NCBI GenBank assembly: GCA_000384615.1
Contig: ARQU01000005.1
Location: forward strand, 25,294-89,293
Direction of reading: 5' to 3'
Source of the DNA: an alpha proteobacterium SCGC AAA536-G10
GTDB taxonomy: Bacteria; Pseudomonadota; Alphaproteobacteria; Puniceispirillales; Marisalimonadaceae
Length of the DNA stretch: 64,000 nt
Every line of letters starts with the position of its first letter. The stretch's first letter is position 1. Of this stretch, positions 35,756 through 46,101 are shown piece by piece. The translations under genes were made by a program, and so were the position numbers. A model generated the notes under the pieces. It was not told the origin of the DNA, did not search any database, and saw only the letters and a list, made by a program, of their open reading frames with translations.

Positions 35756-38632
35756 TCATGATTTTATGACTTGGTTTACGTAATCTATTTCTTTTAATTC
35801 TTGTAATATAGAATTCTTAACTTTTTCAATAGTGGTTTTATCATCTACTTTTGACCCAAATGCATTTTTTAAATAAAAAATGTCAACAACTCTATCACCA
35901 TAAGTTGAAATATTTGCTGTATTTATTTGAAGACCTAAACTCATTATTACTTTTGTAATTTTATAAAGAACTCCAGGTGCATTTTTACATTTTATATCTA
36001 AAATAGTATATTCATCGCTTGTTTTATTATCAACAATAACTCTAATTGGTGCCTTTACAGCTCTAAAACGTGCTGGAATTTCATTCCATTTTATATTTAA
36101 AGCTTTTTCTATATTAAAATTACCTTCTAGACCTTTAGTAATAGTTTCTATTAATTTTTTTCTTTGATTAATATCTGAAATTGGCTTTTTTTTCTTGTTT
36201 TGTAAGAAAAAAGTGTCCAAAGCATATCCATCAGATCTTGTAATAATTTTTGCACTTACAATGTCAAGACCAGATGAGGCAACTATACCTGATATTTGCG
36301 AAAATAAACCATGATGATCTGGTGTGATAACTAACAATTCAGTTGCTTTTAATTTGCTATCGTTAGATAGATAAATTTCAAGTTTTTTAGAAACACTTTC
36401 CATTTTAGTAAAAATTTCATAGTGATTAACAACTGATAATAAATTAAATGTGCCCCAATAATTATTATAAAATTTACTACAATATGTTTTAATATCTGTG
36501 TCATTTAGACCTTTGTTATTTAAGTACCTTATTAAAAGTTCTTTAGACGTTTTAAGTTGTTCTGTTATTTCCGAAATTTCTTCGTTAGGCTTGAGTAAAT
36601 CATATGTTTTTATATAAAGTTCTTTTATTAATGCTCCTTTCCAGTCATTCCAAACATCTGGACCTACACCCTTTATATCAGCAACGGTCAGAGAAAGAAG
36701 AGAATTTAATCTATCAATTGTTCTCACATGTTTTGCAAAATTTTTAATTACCTTTGGATCTCCCAGTTCATATCTAAATGCTGTTTTACTCATTAGAAGA
36801 TGATTAAATACTAACCATTCTACCATTTTTGTTTCATCTTTATTTAGCCCTAACCTTGGACATACCGTTGAAGCAATTAAAGCTCCATTTTTCGAATGAT
36901 CACCTTTTTTGCCTTTGGCAATGTCATGTAGAAGCATAGCTACAAACAAAGATCTGTTAGATTTAATTTCTAAAATTGCACTACTTGTCAAGGGAGCGAA
37001 ATCTTTGAATTTACCATTTCTTAGAGAATGTAAGTTTGAAATTGTAAAAATTGTATGTTCGTCAACTGTATACGAATGATACATATCAAATTGCATTAGC
37101 CCTACAATTTTTTGAAATTCAGGTATAAACTGACCTAAAATGTTTGCTTCGTTCATTAATCTAAGAGTTCTAGTAGAATCTTTTTCACTAGTTAAAATAT
37201 CCAAGAACATTTTGTTTGCTTCTAAATTTTGTCGAACTTTTGAATTTATTAATGTCCTTAAGCTTGTTATAAGTCTGAGTGTTTTAGAATGAATGTCTAT
37301 ATTATTATCATGAGAAATAAAAAAAAGTTTTATTATATTGATAGGATTTTCCGTAAGTATTTCTTTTTTGTGAGAAAACAAACGACCTACCTCTATTGTA
37401 AATGGAGACACATCCACTTTTTTTTTAAAGCTTAAGAAATTTAATCTTAAGGGTTTATTAAATTCCGTCTCAATAGCGGCACAAAATATTCTTGTTAAAT
37501 TTCCAACTGTTTTAGCTGCAAGAAAATACCTTTTCATAAACCTTTCTACATCTTTGTGAGTAATTGTATTCTTAAAGTTCATGCTCTTTGCAATTTCAAG
37601 TTGAGCATCCATTGCAAGCCTGTCATCTTCTCTTTTTACCCTGTAATGAAGATGGCATCTTACAGATAATAAAAATCTTTGAGCTTCAGAAAATGAAGTA
37701 GCTTCTTGTTTTGATAAAGCCCCAATATTGATTAATTTTGAAATAGTATCTACTTTATATGCAAATTTAGATATCCAGATAAGTGTATGTAGGTCTCTTA
37801 ATCCACCCTTACCATCTTTAACATTAGGTTCAACCACATACCGCGAACCACCAAATTTTTTATGTCTTATATCTGATTCTTCTAATTTAGATTCCACGAA
37901 ATCTAGAGTTTTAGCATTATCAATAAATACCTTAAATTCATTATTTAATAAGTTATATATTTCCTTATTACCATAAACGAAACGTTTCTCTAAAAGACTT
38001 GTACAAATAGTTAAATCTGACTTACTTTTTTCAATACAATCATTAATGGTCCTTGTTGAGTGACCAACTAAGAATCCTAGATCCCATAATATATATAAAA
38101 TTAGTTGAATTACATTTTCAATCTTTTTTGCATAGTTCTTGGTCAATTTATTTGGTAATAGAAATAATATATCTAAGTCAGAATGTGGAGCTAATTCTCC
38201 CCTGCCATAACCTCCTACCGCGATTAATGAAAATTGATAATCTATATCTCCCAAAATATGGAGATATGAGTTTTTAAGTATAATTTTTAGCAAGCTGTCG
38301 ATTAAAATCGCATTTAAACCAACATTAAGAGAGCCGTCAGATGTTTTTAAAAATTCGTTTTTGATCGCTTCTTTGTGAATATCCATTTGGTCTTTTAAAT
38401 TTTTGAATAACAAATTTTTAAAAACTATTGTGTCCGCTTGATTAATTTTAATATCATTAATCTCATATAATTTTTTTGTTTGATTTTTGGCATAAATTAT
38501 GGGTTCCATACTTTGAAGCCATGTCGAATTTTGATTTATTGTTTCTTTTACAGACACATCATTCTCATTAAAGTTATGGGAATTATTTTTATTAGATAAT
38601 GAGAGTTTACTTTTGAAATTACTTTTATTCAT
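35756..38632 (-). CDS. glnD: PII uridylyltransferase/uridylyl-removing enzyme
   Basis: GlnD senses glutamine and modifies PII proteins. The 958-residue product has the nucleotidyltransferase motif GGYGRGELAPHSDLDILFL (140-158, with Asp152 and Asp154), the HD hydrolase site LLHDIAKGKKGDH (His569, Asp570) and two C-terminal ACT domains (about 790-865 and 880-950). All parts are intact, so nitrogen sensing through PII should operate. Its ATG overlaps the mutS stop as TAATG, the usual alphaproteobacterial mutS-glnD pair. Confidence 0.96.
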   Translation of the reverse strand: MNKSNFKSKLSLSNKNNSHNFNENDVSVKETINQNSTWLQSMEPIIYAKNQTKKLYEINDIKINQADTIVFKNLLFKNLKDQMDIHKEAIKNEFLKTSDGSLNVGLNAILIDSLLKIILKNSYLHILGDIDYQFSLIAVGGYGRGELAPHSDLDILFLLPNKLTKNYAKKIENVIQLILYILWDLGFLVGHSTRTINDCIEKSKSDLTICTSLLEKRFVYGNKEIYNLLNNEFKVFIDNAKTLDFVESKLEESDIRHKKFGGSRYVVEPNVKDGKGGLRDLHTLIWISKFAYKVDTISKLINIGALSKQEATSFSEAQRFLLSVRCHLHYRVKREDDRLAMDAQLEIAKSMNFKNTITHKDVERFMKRYFLAAKTVGNLTRIFCAAIETEFNKPLRLNFLSFKKKVDVSPFTIEVGRLFSHKKEILTENPINIIKLFFISHDNNIDIHSKTLRLITSLRTLINSKVRQNLEANKMFLDILTSEKDSTRTLRLMNEANILGQFIPEFQKIVGLMQFDMYHSYTVDEHTIFTISNLHSLRNGKFKDFAPLTSSAILEIKSNRSLFVAMLLHDIAKGKKGDHSKNGALIASTVCPRLGLNKDETKMVEWLVFNHLLMSKTAFRYELGDPKVIKNFAKHVRTIDRLNSLLSLTVADIKGVGPDVWNDWKGALIKELYIKTYDLLKPNEEISEITEQLKTSKELLIRYLNNKGLNDTDIKTYCSKFYNNYWGTFNLLSVVNHYEIFTKMESVSKKLEIYLSNDSKLKATELLVITPDHHGLFSQISGIVASSGLDIVSAKIITRSDGYALDTFFLQNKKKKPISDINQRKKLIETITKGLEGNFNIEKALNIKWNEIPARFRAVKAPIRVIVDNKTSDEYTILDIKCKNAPGVLYKITKVIMSLGLQINTANISTYGDRVVDIFYLKNAFGSKVDDKTTIEKVKNSILQELKEIDYVNQVIKS

Positions 38633-41247
38633 TATGTATTTCTTAATGATTTAAGTTTATACAAAAAATCTAGCGACTGTCTTGCGCTAATGTCATCAAC
38701 ATTGACTTTGTCAAATTCCTCAAAAAAATCTCCATTATCTTTTGATTCAGAAGTAACCGATTCATCCATTTTAATATGAAATTTCTCATGATTTTGGGTT
38801 TGTAAATCAGACAACAATTTTGTCGCCTTTTGAGTCACAGCAGGAGGAAGACCTGCTAATTTTGCAACATGAATACCATATGATTTATCTGCTTCCCCAT
38901 CTAAAATTTTATGCATAAAAATTATTGAGTTATCCCATTCTTTGACAGACATTTTATGGCAAGACAAATTTTCAAGATTTTCTTTGAGTCTGGTTAATTC
39001 ATGATAATGAGTGGAAAAAAGAGTCCTGGATTTGATTTTTTCATGTAAATATTCTAATACTGACCAAGCAATCGCTAGTCCATCATATGTAGAAGTCCCA
39101 CGACCAATTTCATCAAGTACAACCAATGATTTGTCAGTTGCAGTATTTAAAATGAGTGATGTTTCAATCATTTCGATCATAAAAGTAGATTGCCCTTTTG
39201 CTAAATCATCTGATGCCCCTACTCTAGAAAAAATTTTATCAAATATACCTATTTTTGCTTTTTGTGCAGGGACAAACAAACCAGCTTGTGCCATAATAAC
39301 TATAAGTGCATTTTGTCTAAGATAAGTAGATTTTCCAGCCATATTAGGGCCTGTTATCAGCCATATCAGATCTTTTTGGTTCAAAATACAATCGTTAAAA
39401 ATAAAAGATTTATGTGATAATCTCATTTGTTGCTCTACGACAGGATGCCTACCTCCTATAATTTCTAGGCTTTTTTCCTCTAAAATATTTGGGCAAATAT
39501 AATTTCTAGTTTTTGATTGGTTAGCAACCATAAAAGAAATATCTAGTTCAGAAATTGAAAGTGCTATATTTAAAATTTCTTTACCTTTTTTTATTATCTG
39601 AGCAGCAAAATTATTAAAAATATCAAGCTCAATTTTCATTGCTTTATCAAATGAATTTAATATTTCGTTTTCTACGTTGTTTAGCTCAACAGTAGTAAAT
39701 CTAGATGTTTGAGCTGTTGTTTGTCTGTGGATAAATAAATCAATATTTCTTAAAGATTTATCATGTAATGCTCTCACTTCAATATGATACCCAAGCATTC
39801 TATTATGTTTAATTTTTAATGAGCTAACAGATGTTAATTCTGAATATTTTTTTTGAAGATTGGCTAGATATTTTAATTCATTATTTCTAAAATTTCTAAG
39901 GAGATCTAACTCCTTATTATATCCTTCTTTTATAAAATTACCTTCTTTAACAATAATCGGTACATCTGATTTAAAAGCTTTTTTTATATTTGAAAATAAA
40001 ATGTAATCAATTTCCATATTATTTATAATGAAGTTTAATAACGACGGTATTTGTTTGGCTTGATTGTATGAAATCAAGTTTTCATAAATTCCTTTTACAA
40101 TCAAAAGACCCTTAGACATTAAAAGCAAATCTCTTGGCCCACTTCTGGATAAAGATATTCTGGATAGTGACCTTTCAAGATCTGGGATATTTTCAAAGTC
40201 TTTTTGATATTGCATTATATTTAAATCATTATTTAATATCCAGTTTGTTAAATCATATCTGTCTTGAATTTGTTCTATTTTATAAAAAGGCTCAATAACT
40301 CTCTGTTTTAACAATCGTGCACCACATGCCGTTTTTGTCTCATCTAAACAAGAAATTAAACTTCCTTCGCTATCCCCTGAAAGATTTTTAATAATCTCTA
40401 GTGATTTTTGAGTAAAGTAATCAATCTCTAAAAAATTGTTCTGAGTTTCAGTTTGAATCATTGAAAGAATTGGAATTTTTCCACATTGTGTTAATTTTAA
40501 ATATGAAATCAATACCGCAGCTGATTTAATCTCTCCTTCACTAAAATTACCAATACCCTCTAACGAAACAATAGAGTAATAAGAAAGTATTTGATCCAAA
40601 CATGAAGAATAATGAAATAAACTTGATGGTTGTTTTTTTAAAATTGAATGCCATTCTTGTACAATTAATTCTAAGTCAAAATCTTCAGAAATTAGTAATT
40701 CTGAAAAATTCATTCTTAACAGGAAATTAGCTAATAATTGTTTTCTATTAGATATGTTATGCTCTACTATGTTTCTAGATTTAAAACATCCTGTAGAAAC
40801 GTCTACCCATGCAACAGATACTGAACCATTATCGTCAGATATGGCCCCTAAAAAATTGTTGGTTTTTCTTTCAAGAAGATTATCTTCTGTAAGAGTGCCA
40901 GGCGAAATTATTCTTACTACTTCTCTTTTAAGCGGACCTTTTTTTAAGTTTTTTCTTGCTTCTTCTGCAGTTTCTGTCTGCTCGCATACAGCAACATTGA
41001 ACCCTTTTTTGATTAACTTTGGCAAATAATTATCAGCTGAATGAAATGGAACGCCACACATGGGAATATCTTTACCATTCGATTTGCCTCTTTTGGTCAA
41101 AGCAATATCTAATGCTTGAGAAGCAACAACTGCATCTTCAAAAAACAACTCATAAAAATCACCCATTCTATAAAAAAGCAAAGCATCTTTATATTGATTT
41201 TTTATACTTAAATATTGCTCCATCATTGGAGTATTTATATTATTCAC
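38632..41247 (-). CDS. mutS: DNA mismatch repair protein MutS
   Basis: MutS recognises mismatches. The 871 residues begin with MMEQYLSIKNQYKDALLFYR and GDFYELFFEDA, whose Phe-x-Glu contacts the mismatch, and carry the ATPase core GPNMAGKST (633-641) and VVLDEIGRGTSTYDG with THYHEL. The start is GTG at 41247; two ATG codons lie 21 and 24 bases inside, so the true start could be there. GGGA 10 nt before the GTG favours the first. It is divergent from maeB across 140 bp. Confidence 0.97.
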   Translation of the reverse strand: MNNINTPMMEQYLSIKNQYKDALLFYRMGDFYELFFEDAVVASQALDIALTKRGKSNGKDIPMCGVPFHSADNYLPKLIKKGFNVAVCEQTETAEEARKNLKKGPLKREVVRIISPGTLTEDNLLERKTNNFLGAISDDNGSVSVAWVDVSTGCFKSRNIVEHNISNRKQLLANFLLRMNFSELLISEDFDLELIVQEWHSILKKQPSSLFHYSSCLDQILSYYSIVSLEGIGNFSEGEIKSAAVLISYLKLTQCGKIPILSMIQTETQNNFLEIDYFTQKSLEIIKNLSGDSEGSLISCLDETKTACGARLLKQRVIEPFYKIEQIQDRYDLTNWILNNDLNIMQYQKDFENIPDLERSLSRISLSRSGPRDLLLMSKGLLIVKGIYENLISYNQAKQIPSLLNFIINNMEIDYILFSNIKKAFKSDVPIIVKEGNFIKEGYNKELDLLRNFRNNELKYLANLQKKYSELTSVSSLKIKHNRMLGYHIEVRALHDKSLRNIDLFIHRQTTAQTSRFTTVELNNVENEILNSFDKAMKIELDIFNNFAAQIIKKGKEILNIALSISELDISFMVANQSKTRNYICPNILEEKSLEIIGGRHPVVEQQMRLSHKSFIFNDCILNQKDLIWLITGPNMAGKSTYLRQNALIVIMAQAGLFVPAQKAKIGIFDKIFSRVGASDDLAKGQSTFMIEMIETSLILNTATDKSLVVLDEIGRGTSTYDGLAIAWSVLEYLHEKIKSRTLFSTHYHELTRLKENLENLSCHKMSVKEWDNSIIFMHKILDGEADKSYGIHVAKLAGLPPAVTQKATKLLSDLQTQNHEKFHIKMDESVTSESKDNGDFFEEFDKVNVDDISARQSLDFLYKLKSLRNT

Positions 41248-41387
41248 AATAATAATTTCCCTTTTAAAGAAATTAAATCAACTTCATCTATAATTTTATT
41301 ATTATCTATAAAAAATAATTTATTAAGACCTTTTTAAAAAAGTAAGTTATAGTCAACGACAAGCTATTTTAAGTTTTTGAGGGGAAA

Positions 41388-43676
41388 ATGTCTACTAACA
41401 AAAAAGATGATACTGTAAAATCAAATTTAGAAAAAGAATCTTTAGAATATCACAAAAAAGGTCGGCCTGGTAAATTAGAAATAACACCAACAACACCTTT
41501 AATTAGTTCACATGATTTATCTTTAGCATACTCTCCGGGCGTAGCAACGCCTTGTCTTGAGATAGAGGAAACACCAGAAACAATTTATGATTATACTTCA
41601 AAAGGAAATATAGTTGCAGTTATTTCAAATGGAACAGCCGTACTAGGTCTTGGTAATATTGGTGCTTCAGCTTCAAAACCTGTTATGGAGGGAAAGGCTG
41701 TGTTATTTAAAAAGTTTGCTGATGTAGATGGTATTGATTTAGAAATAAATACAGAAGATACAGAAAAATTTGTTGAGACTGTTTCATTACTTGAACCAAG
41801 TTTTGGAGGAATTAATTTAGAAGATATAAAAGCTCCTGATTGTTTTATTATTGAGCAAAGATTAAGAGAAATGATGAAGATCCCAGTTTTTCATGACGAC
41901 CAACACGGAACAGCAATTGTTACTGCTGCTGGGATAATAAATGCACTACATTTAACTGACAGAAAAATAAAAGATACAAAGTTTGTTTGCAATGGTGCAG
42001 GTGCAGCTTCAATAGCTTGTGTTGAGCTTTTGAAAGGTATGGGGGCGCAAAATAAAAATATAATTTTAGTGGATCGAGACGGAGTTATATACAAGGGTAG
42101 ACAATCCAATATGAACCAATGGAAATCTGGGCATACTGTAGATACAAAAGCTAGAACCTTAGAAGATGCTATTAAAGATTCAGATGTTTTCTTAGGATTA
42201 TCTGTTCCAGGGTCAGTAACAAAAAAGATGGTGGAAAGTATGGCTGATAAACCAATAATATTTGCTATGGCAAATCCGATACCTGAAATTATGCCAGAGG
42301 AAGTGAAAAGTATCAGGTCAGACGCTATTGTTGCTACTGGAAGATCTGATTATCCTAATCAAGTGAATAACGTACTAGGATTCCCTTATATTTTTAGAGG
42401 GGCTCTTGATGTAAGGGCAACCACAATTAATGAAGAAATGAAAATTGCTGCAGCAAATGCTATTGCTGAATTAGCTAGAAAGGATGTACCTGATGAGGTT
42501 AATGCTGCTTATCATGGAGTACAATTACATTACGGTAATGATTATATAATTCCCGCACCTTTTGATCCAAGACTTATATCATCTGTTTCATCTGCTGTGG
42601 CAAAAGCTGCAATGGATAGTGGTGTTGCCAAAAATCCTCTTAAAAGTTTAGATGCTTATAGAAGAGAATTAGAGGGCAGAACCAACCCTATAGCCTCCAT
42701 TTTAGAGCCAATAAAATCTAGAATAAAAAGTAAGAAACAGAAAGTTGTTTTTGCAGAAGGTGAGGAAGAAAAGACAATACGAGCAGCTTTATCCTTTTAT
42801 AACTCAGGTTTTGGAATTCCAATTTTAATTGGAAGAGAAAATAGAGTTAGAGAAACTATGGAGGTAGTAAACTTAGATGGGCTAAATGAATTAATAATTC
42901 ATAATGCTAGTCTAAGTAAAAATAATAAGAAATATATAGATAGCCTATATAATCGACTACATCGACATGGCCATTTAAGGAGAGATTGCCAAAGATTAAT
43001 AAACCAAGACAGAAATGTTTTTGCTGCATCTATGGTATCTGCAGGAGATGCAAATGCAATGGTAACTGGCGTGACAAGACCTTTTGGACGATGTTTTGAT
43101 GATATAACGAAAGTAATTTCACCAAAAAAAGATGAAAGCTTCTTGTCAATGTCAATGATGGTTTCAAAAGAACGGACTGTTTTTATAGGTGATGTTAATA
43201 TACATGATATGCCAAACGCAGAACAATTAGCAAATATTGCTACAGGTATAGCAAATACTGTAAAAAATTTAGGTTACACACCTCGCGTAGCTTTGTTGTC
43301 ATTTTCTAATTTTGGAAGCTTAACTAGACCTAGTTCTAAAAACTTAAAAGAGGCAGTAAATATATTAAATACAAGAAAAGTTGATTTTGAGTTTGATGGT
43401 GAAATGACGCCAGAGGTTGCATTAGATTACGATCTAATTAGAGAAAATTACCCATTTTGTAGACTTTCTGGGCCAGCTAACGTATTAATAATGCCTAGTC
43501 TATTATCCGCAAATATTTCTTTTAAGTTATTACAAAAACTTGGTGGAGGTTCAATCTTAGGACCTCTAATGATAGGTGGAGAGAAATCATTTCAGATAGT
43601 TCAAATGGGGTCTTCAGTATCTGATATTATTAATTCTGCGTCTATTGCTACTTATAATTCATTATTTTCTAACTAA
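41388..43676 (+). CDS. maeB: NADP-dependent malic enzyme with phosphotransacetylase-like domain
   Basis: The enzyme decarboxylates malate to pyruvate with NADP. The first 430 residues are malic enzyme: LAYSPGVATPCLEI, VISNGTAVLGLGNIGA, KIPVFHDDQHGTAIVTAAG (metal-binding aspartates) and CNGAGAASIAC for the cofactor. Residues from about 435 are a phosphotransacetylase-type domain (VVFAEGEEEKTIRAAL to the end), which in MaeB has a regulatory role. GAGGGGAAA stands just before the ATG. Its 3' end overlaps the convergent kinase gene by 8 bp. Confidence 0.96.
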   Translation: MSTNKKDDTVKSNLEKESLEYHKKGRPGKLEITPTTPLISSHDLSLAYSPGVATPCLEIEETPETIYDYTSKGNIVAVISNGTAVLGLGNIGASASKPVMEGKAVLFKKFADVDGIDLEINTEDTEKFVETVSLLEPSFGGINLEDIKAPDCFIIEQRLREMMKIPVFHDDQHGTAIVTAAGIINALHLTDRKIKDTKFVCNGAGAASIACVELLKGMGAQNKNIILVDRDGVIYKGRQSNMNQWKSGHTVDTKARTLEDAIKDSDVFLGLSVPGSVTKKMVESMADKPIIFAMANPIPEIMPEEVKSIRSDAIVATGRSDYPNQVNNVLGFPYIFRGALDVRATTINEEMKIAAANAIAELARKDVPDEVNAAYHGVQLHYGNDYIIPAPFDPRLISSVSSAVAKAAMDSGVAKNPLKSLDAYRRELEGRTNPIASILEPIKSRIKSKKQKVVFAEGEEEKTIRAALSFYNSGFGIPILIGRENRVRETMEVVNLDGLNELIIHNASLSKNNKKYIDSLYNRLHRHGHLRRDCQRLINQDRNVFAASMVSAGDANAMVTGVTRPFGRCFDDITKVISPKKDESFLSMSMMVSKERTVFIGDVNIHDMPNAEQLANIATGIANTVKNLGYTPRVALLSFSNFGSLTRPSSKNLKEAVNILNTRKVDFEFDGEMTPEVALDYDLIRENYPFCRLSGPANVLIMPSLLSANISFKLLQKLGGGSILGPLMIGGEKSFQIVQMGSSVSDIINSASIATYNSLFSN

Positions 43677-44646
43677 GAAATGTTTTGAGTGAAATTTTGG
43701 GCCTTGCGCCAATTGATTTAATTATATCTGAGGCTACTTTATTTCCTAATTTTCCACAATCTTTTATTGAGTAGTTATTAATTAGACCAAACAAAAAACC
43801 TGATGCAAATATATCACCGGCACCAGTCGTATCAACTGGATTATTTACTCCAATTGAAGGAACTAAATTTTCGATTTGACTTTGAAAAACAATGGAACCT
43901 TTAGCTCCTAGGGTAATTGCTCCAACTTCTATATTTTCTTTAATTTTTTTTAAACTTTCTTGTAAACTTGATTGATATAAACTTTGTATCTCTGCTTCAT
44001 TAGCAAAAAGAATATCAACAAATTTATTAATTAAATCAGAAAATTCTTCTCTGTGTCTTTCTACGCAAAATGAGTCTGACAAGCTTAATGCAACCTTACA
44101 ATTATTTTGTTTAGCTAATTTACAACAATAATAAATGGCTTTTTTTGCATCAGATTGATCAAACATATAGCCTTCAATGTAAATTATCTTGCTATGAATA
44201 ATTAGGTCTTCATTAATACAATCTAAATTGAATTTAACACTTGCCCCTAAATATGTATTCATGCTTCTTTCTGCATCCGGAGTAACTAAAACAATACTCT
44301 TGGAGGTTTTTTCTGATGCGTGAACAATTTTATTTTCAAAAAAAACACCCGAATTATTAAGATCTTTTGAAAATAAAGTTCCAAAATCGTCCTTACCTAT
44401 TTGTCCAATAAAAGAACAAATTCCTCCAAATGAACTAAAACCGACAGCTGTGTTTGCAGCACTACCACCAGAAATAATGGTTGGACTTTTTATATAGTCT
44501 AAAATTTTATCAGATAACTTTTCATCTACAAGTTGCATAGATCCCTTAGGTATTTTTAATTCTTTTAAATTTTCATCTGTAATTTTAGAGATAATATCAA
44601 CTATAGCATTACCAATGAAACAGACTTGATATTTTAACTCTTTCAT
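43669..44646 (-). CDS. PfkB-family carbohydrate/adenosine kinase
   Basis: The 325-residue product belongs to the ribokinase/PfkB family: first signature GGSAANTAVGFSSFGG with IGKDDFG, and second signature DTTGAGDIFASGFLFG (from 272) with the catalytic aspartate. Family members closest in pattern in alphaproteobacteria, with MQLVDE and TSKSIVLVTPDAERSMNTYLG, are annotated as adenosine kinases, a purine-salvage role. Sugar kinase activity cannot be excluded from sequence. It is convergent with and overlaps maeB. Confidence 0.85.
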   Translation of the reverse strand: MKELKYQVCFIGNAIVDIISKITDENLKELKIPKGSMQLVDEKLSDKILDYIKSPTIISGGSAANTAVGFSSFGGICSFIGQIGKDDFGTLFSKDLNNSGVFFENKIVHASEKTSKSIVLVTPDAERSMNTYLGASVKFNLDCINEDLIIHSKIIYIEGYMFDQSDAKKAIYYCCKLAKQNNCKVALSLSDSFCVERHREEFSDLINKFVDILFANEAEIQSLYQSSLQESLKKIKENIEVGAITLGAKGSIVFQSQIENLVPSIGVNNPVDTTGAGDIFASGFLFGLINNYSIKDCGKLGNKVASDIIKSIGARPKISLKTFLS

Positions 44647-44708
44647 TATTCCCTCAAAAAAAATTTTTAATTAGACTAAATAGTAAACAATATCTATGAA
44701 TATCATTT

Positions 44709-45239
44709 ATGAAATCAAATCTAAATAAAATTGTTTTAAATTATGTTTTAATTTTCTTTCTTAGTTCATGTCATACCTTAGAACATCAAAAGACTTTTTT
44801 TAATCCAATAAAAGAATTTGAACATGACAAAACAGTTAAAATAGAAAATAACAATAAAAAAAATAAAAATCAAAAAACTGATAAGGATGAAATGGCCCCT
44901 ATAAAAGCCCCAAAGCAAAAACAAAAAGTAAAAGCTATTACATTAAATAAAAAAATTAACACCCCCAAAATTAAAATGATTAATCTTAGTATTATTAAGA
45001 ATTGGTCTGAACAAAAACTAATTATGAAAATGGGTCAGAGTGATTTTCTCAAACAAGAGGGTAAGTTAAAAAATTATCAATATCATTTCGCAAACTGCTT
45101 TTTAGACATTTTTTTAACAAAAAAAGAAAATGGTTATTTTGTAACTTATATTAAAACAAGATCGACAAAACTTTATGGAAAAGTTGAAACTAAAAAATGT
45201 TTGGATGAAATTAATAGTAAACTGATCAAAAAATTTTGA
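44709..45239 (+). CDS. Putative lipoprotein of unknown function
   Basis: I do not recognise a named gene. The 176 residues start with a lipoprotein signal (hydrophobic NYVLIFFLSSC, lipidated Cys21), then a lysine-, asparagine- and glutamine-rich linker (about 30-90), then a small folded domain with LIMKMGQSDFLKQEGKLKNY, YHFANCFLDIFLT and KKCLDEI. The pattern of a MG-x-x-F-x-x-x-EG segment followed by C-x-LDxFL recalls a small alphaproteobacterial lipoprotein family encoded beside dapB, loosely like SmpA/OmlA domains. Two cysteines in the domain could form a disulfide. It converges on dapB with a 2-bp gap. Confidence 0.7.
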   Translation: MKSNLNKIVLNYVLIFFLSSCHTLEHQKTFFNPIKEFEHDKTVKIENNNKKNKNQKTDKDEMAPIKAPKQKQKVKAITLNKKINTPKIKMINLSIIKNWSEQKLIMKMGQSDFLKQEGKLKNYQYHFANCFLDIFLTKKENGYFVTYIKTRSTKLYGKVETKKCLDEINSKLIKKF

Positions 45240-45241
45240 TT

Positions 45242-46054
45242 TTAGCCACCGTTATTTAAAACATCCGATAAACTATATAAACCAGGGTCTGCTGTGGCTG
45301 CCCAATAAGACGCTCTTAATGCCCCATAAGCAAAAATTGACCTATCAGTAGCTTTATGTACTAATTCTATTCTTTCTCCTGAGTTGGAGAAAATTACAGA
45401 GTGTTCCCCCACAACATCACCCCCTCGTAAAACTGCAAAACCTATTTCGAATTCTTTTCTTTTTCCGACGATGCCATCTCTTGAAGTTGACTTTACACTC
45501 GACAATTCTTGACCTCTTGCTTGGGCTGCTGATTTTCCTAGCAATAATGCTGTGCCCGATGGTGCATCTACTTTATGTTTATGATGCATCTCTAGTATTT
45601 CGATATCCCATTCATTACCTAGCATTTTTGTTGAATTTGAAACTAAGCTAGATAATAGTGTTACTCCTATGGAAAAATTTGCAGAATAAACTATAGGAAT
45701 TTTTTTAGACAAGATCGATAATTTTTCTTCTTGAATTTTACTTAATCCTGTAGTTCCTATTACCATAGACATGTTATTTTCATAACATTTTTTTGCGTGG
45801 AACATAGTTGCGTCTGGGACAGTGAAATCAATTAATACATCTGAATTTTTAAATAAAAATGAAGGTTCAGTTTCCAAAACTTTAGAAATTTTGCCCTTAC
45901 CAACTAACGTTCCAATATCGATTCCAACCTCATCTTCATTCGGCAAACATGTTGCACTAGCTAAGTTATACTTTTCATTTTCTATTATTAAGCCAAGTAA
46001 AGTTTTGCCCATTCGACCGTTCCCACCTGGAATAGAAACAGATATTTTTTTCAT
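45242..46054 (-). CDS. dapB: 4-hydroxy-tetrahydrodipicolinate reductase
   Basis: DapB makes tetrahydrodipicolinate for lysine and meso-diaminopimelate, the peptidoglycan crosslinker. The 270-residue product has the cofactor loop GGNGRMGKTL (8-17), FTVPDATMFHAK, GTTGL and the active-site motif EMHHKHKVDAPSGTAL. It lies 47 bp after dnaJ on the same strand, the conserved dnaK-dnaJ-dapB order, and could share the heat-shock transcript. GAGC before the ATG is a modest ribosome binding site. Confidence 0.96.
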   Translation of the reverse strand: MKKISVSIPGGNGRMGKTLLGLIIENEKYNLASATCLPNEDEVGIDIGTLVGKGKISKVLETEPSFLFKNSDVLIDFTVPDATMFHAKKCYENNMSMVIGTTGLSKIQEEKLSILSKKIPIVYSANFSIGVTLLSSLVSNSTKMLGNEWDIEILEMHHKHKVDAPSGTALLLGKSAAQARGQELSSVKSTSRDGIVGKRKEFEIGFAVLRGGDVVGEHSVIFSNSGERIELVHKATDRSIFAYGALRASYWAATADPGLYSLSDVLNNGG

Positions 46055-46101
46055 ATTTAGCTCTTTTTTAGGTTAACAGTATTTTATACAAATAAAACTA
46101 A

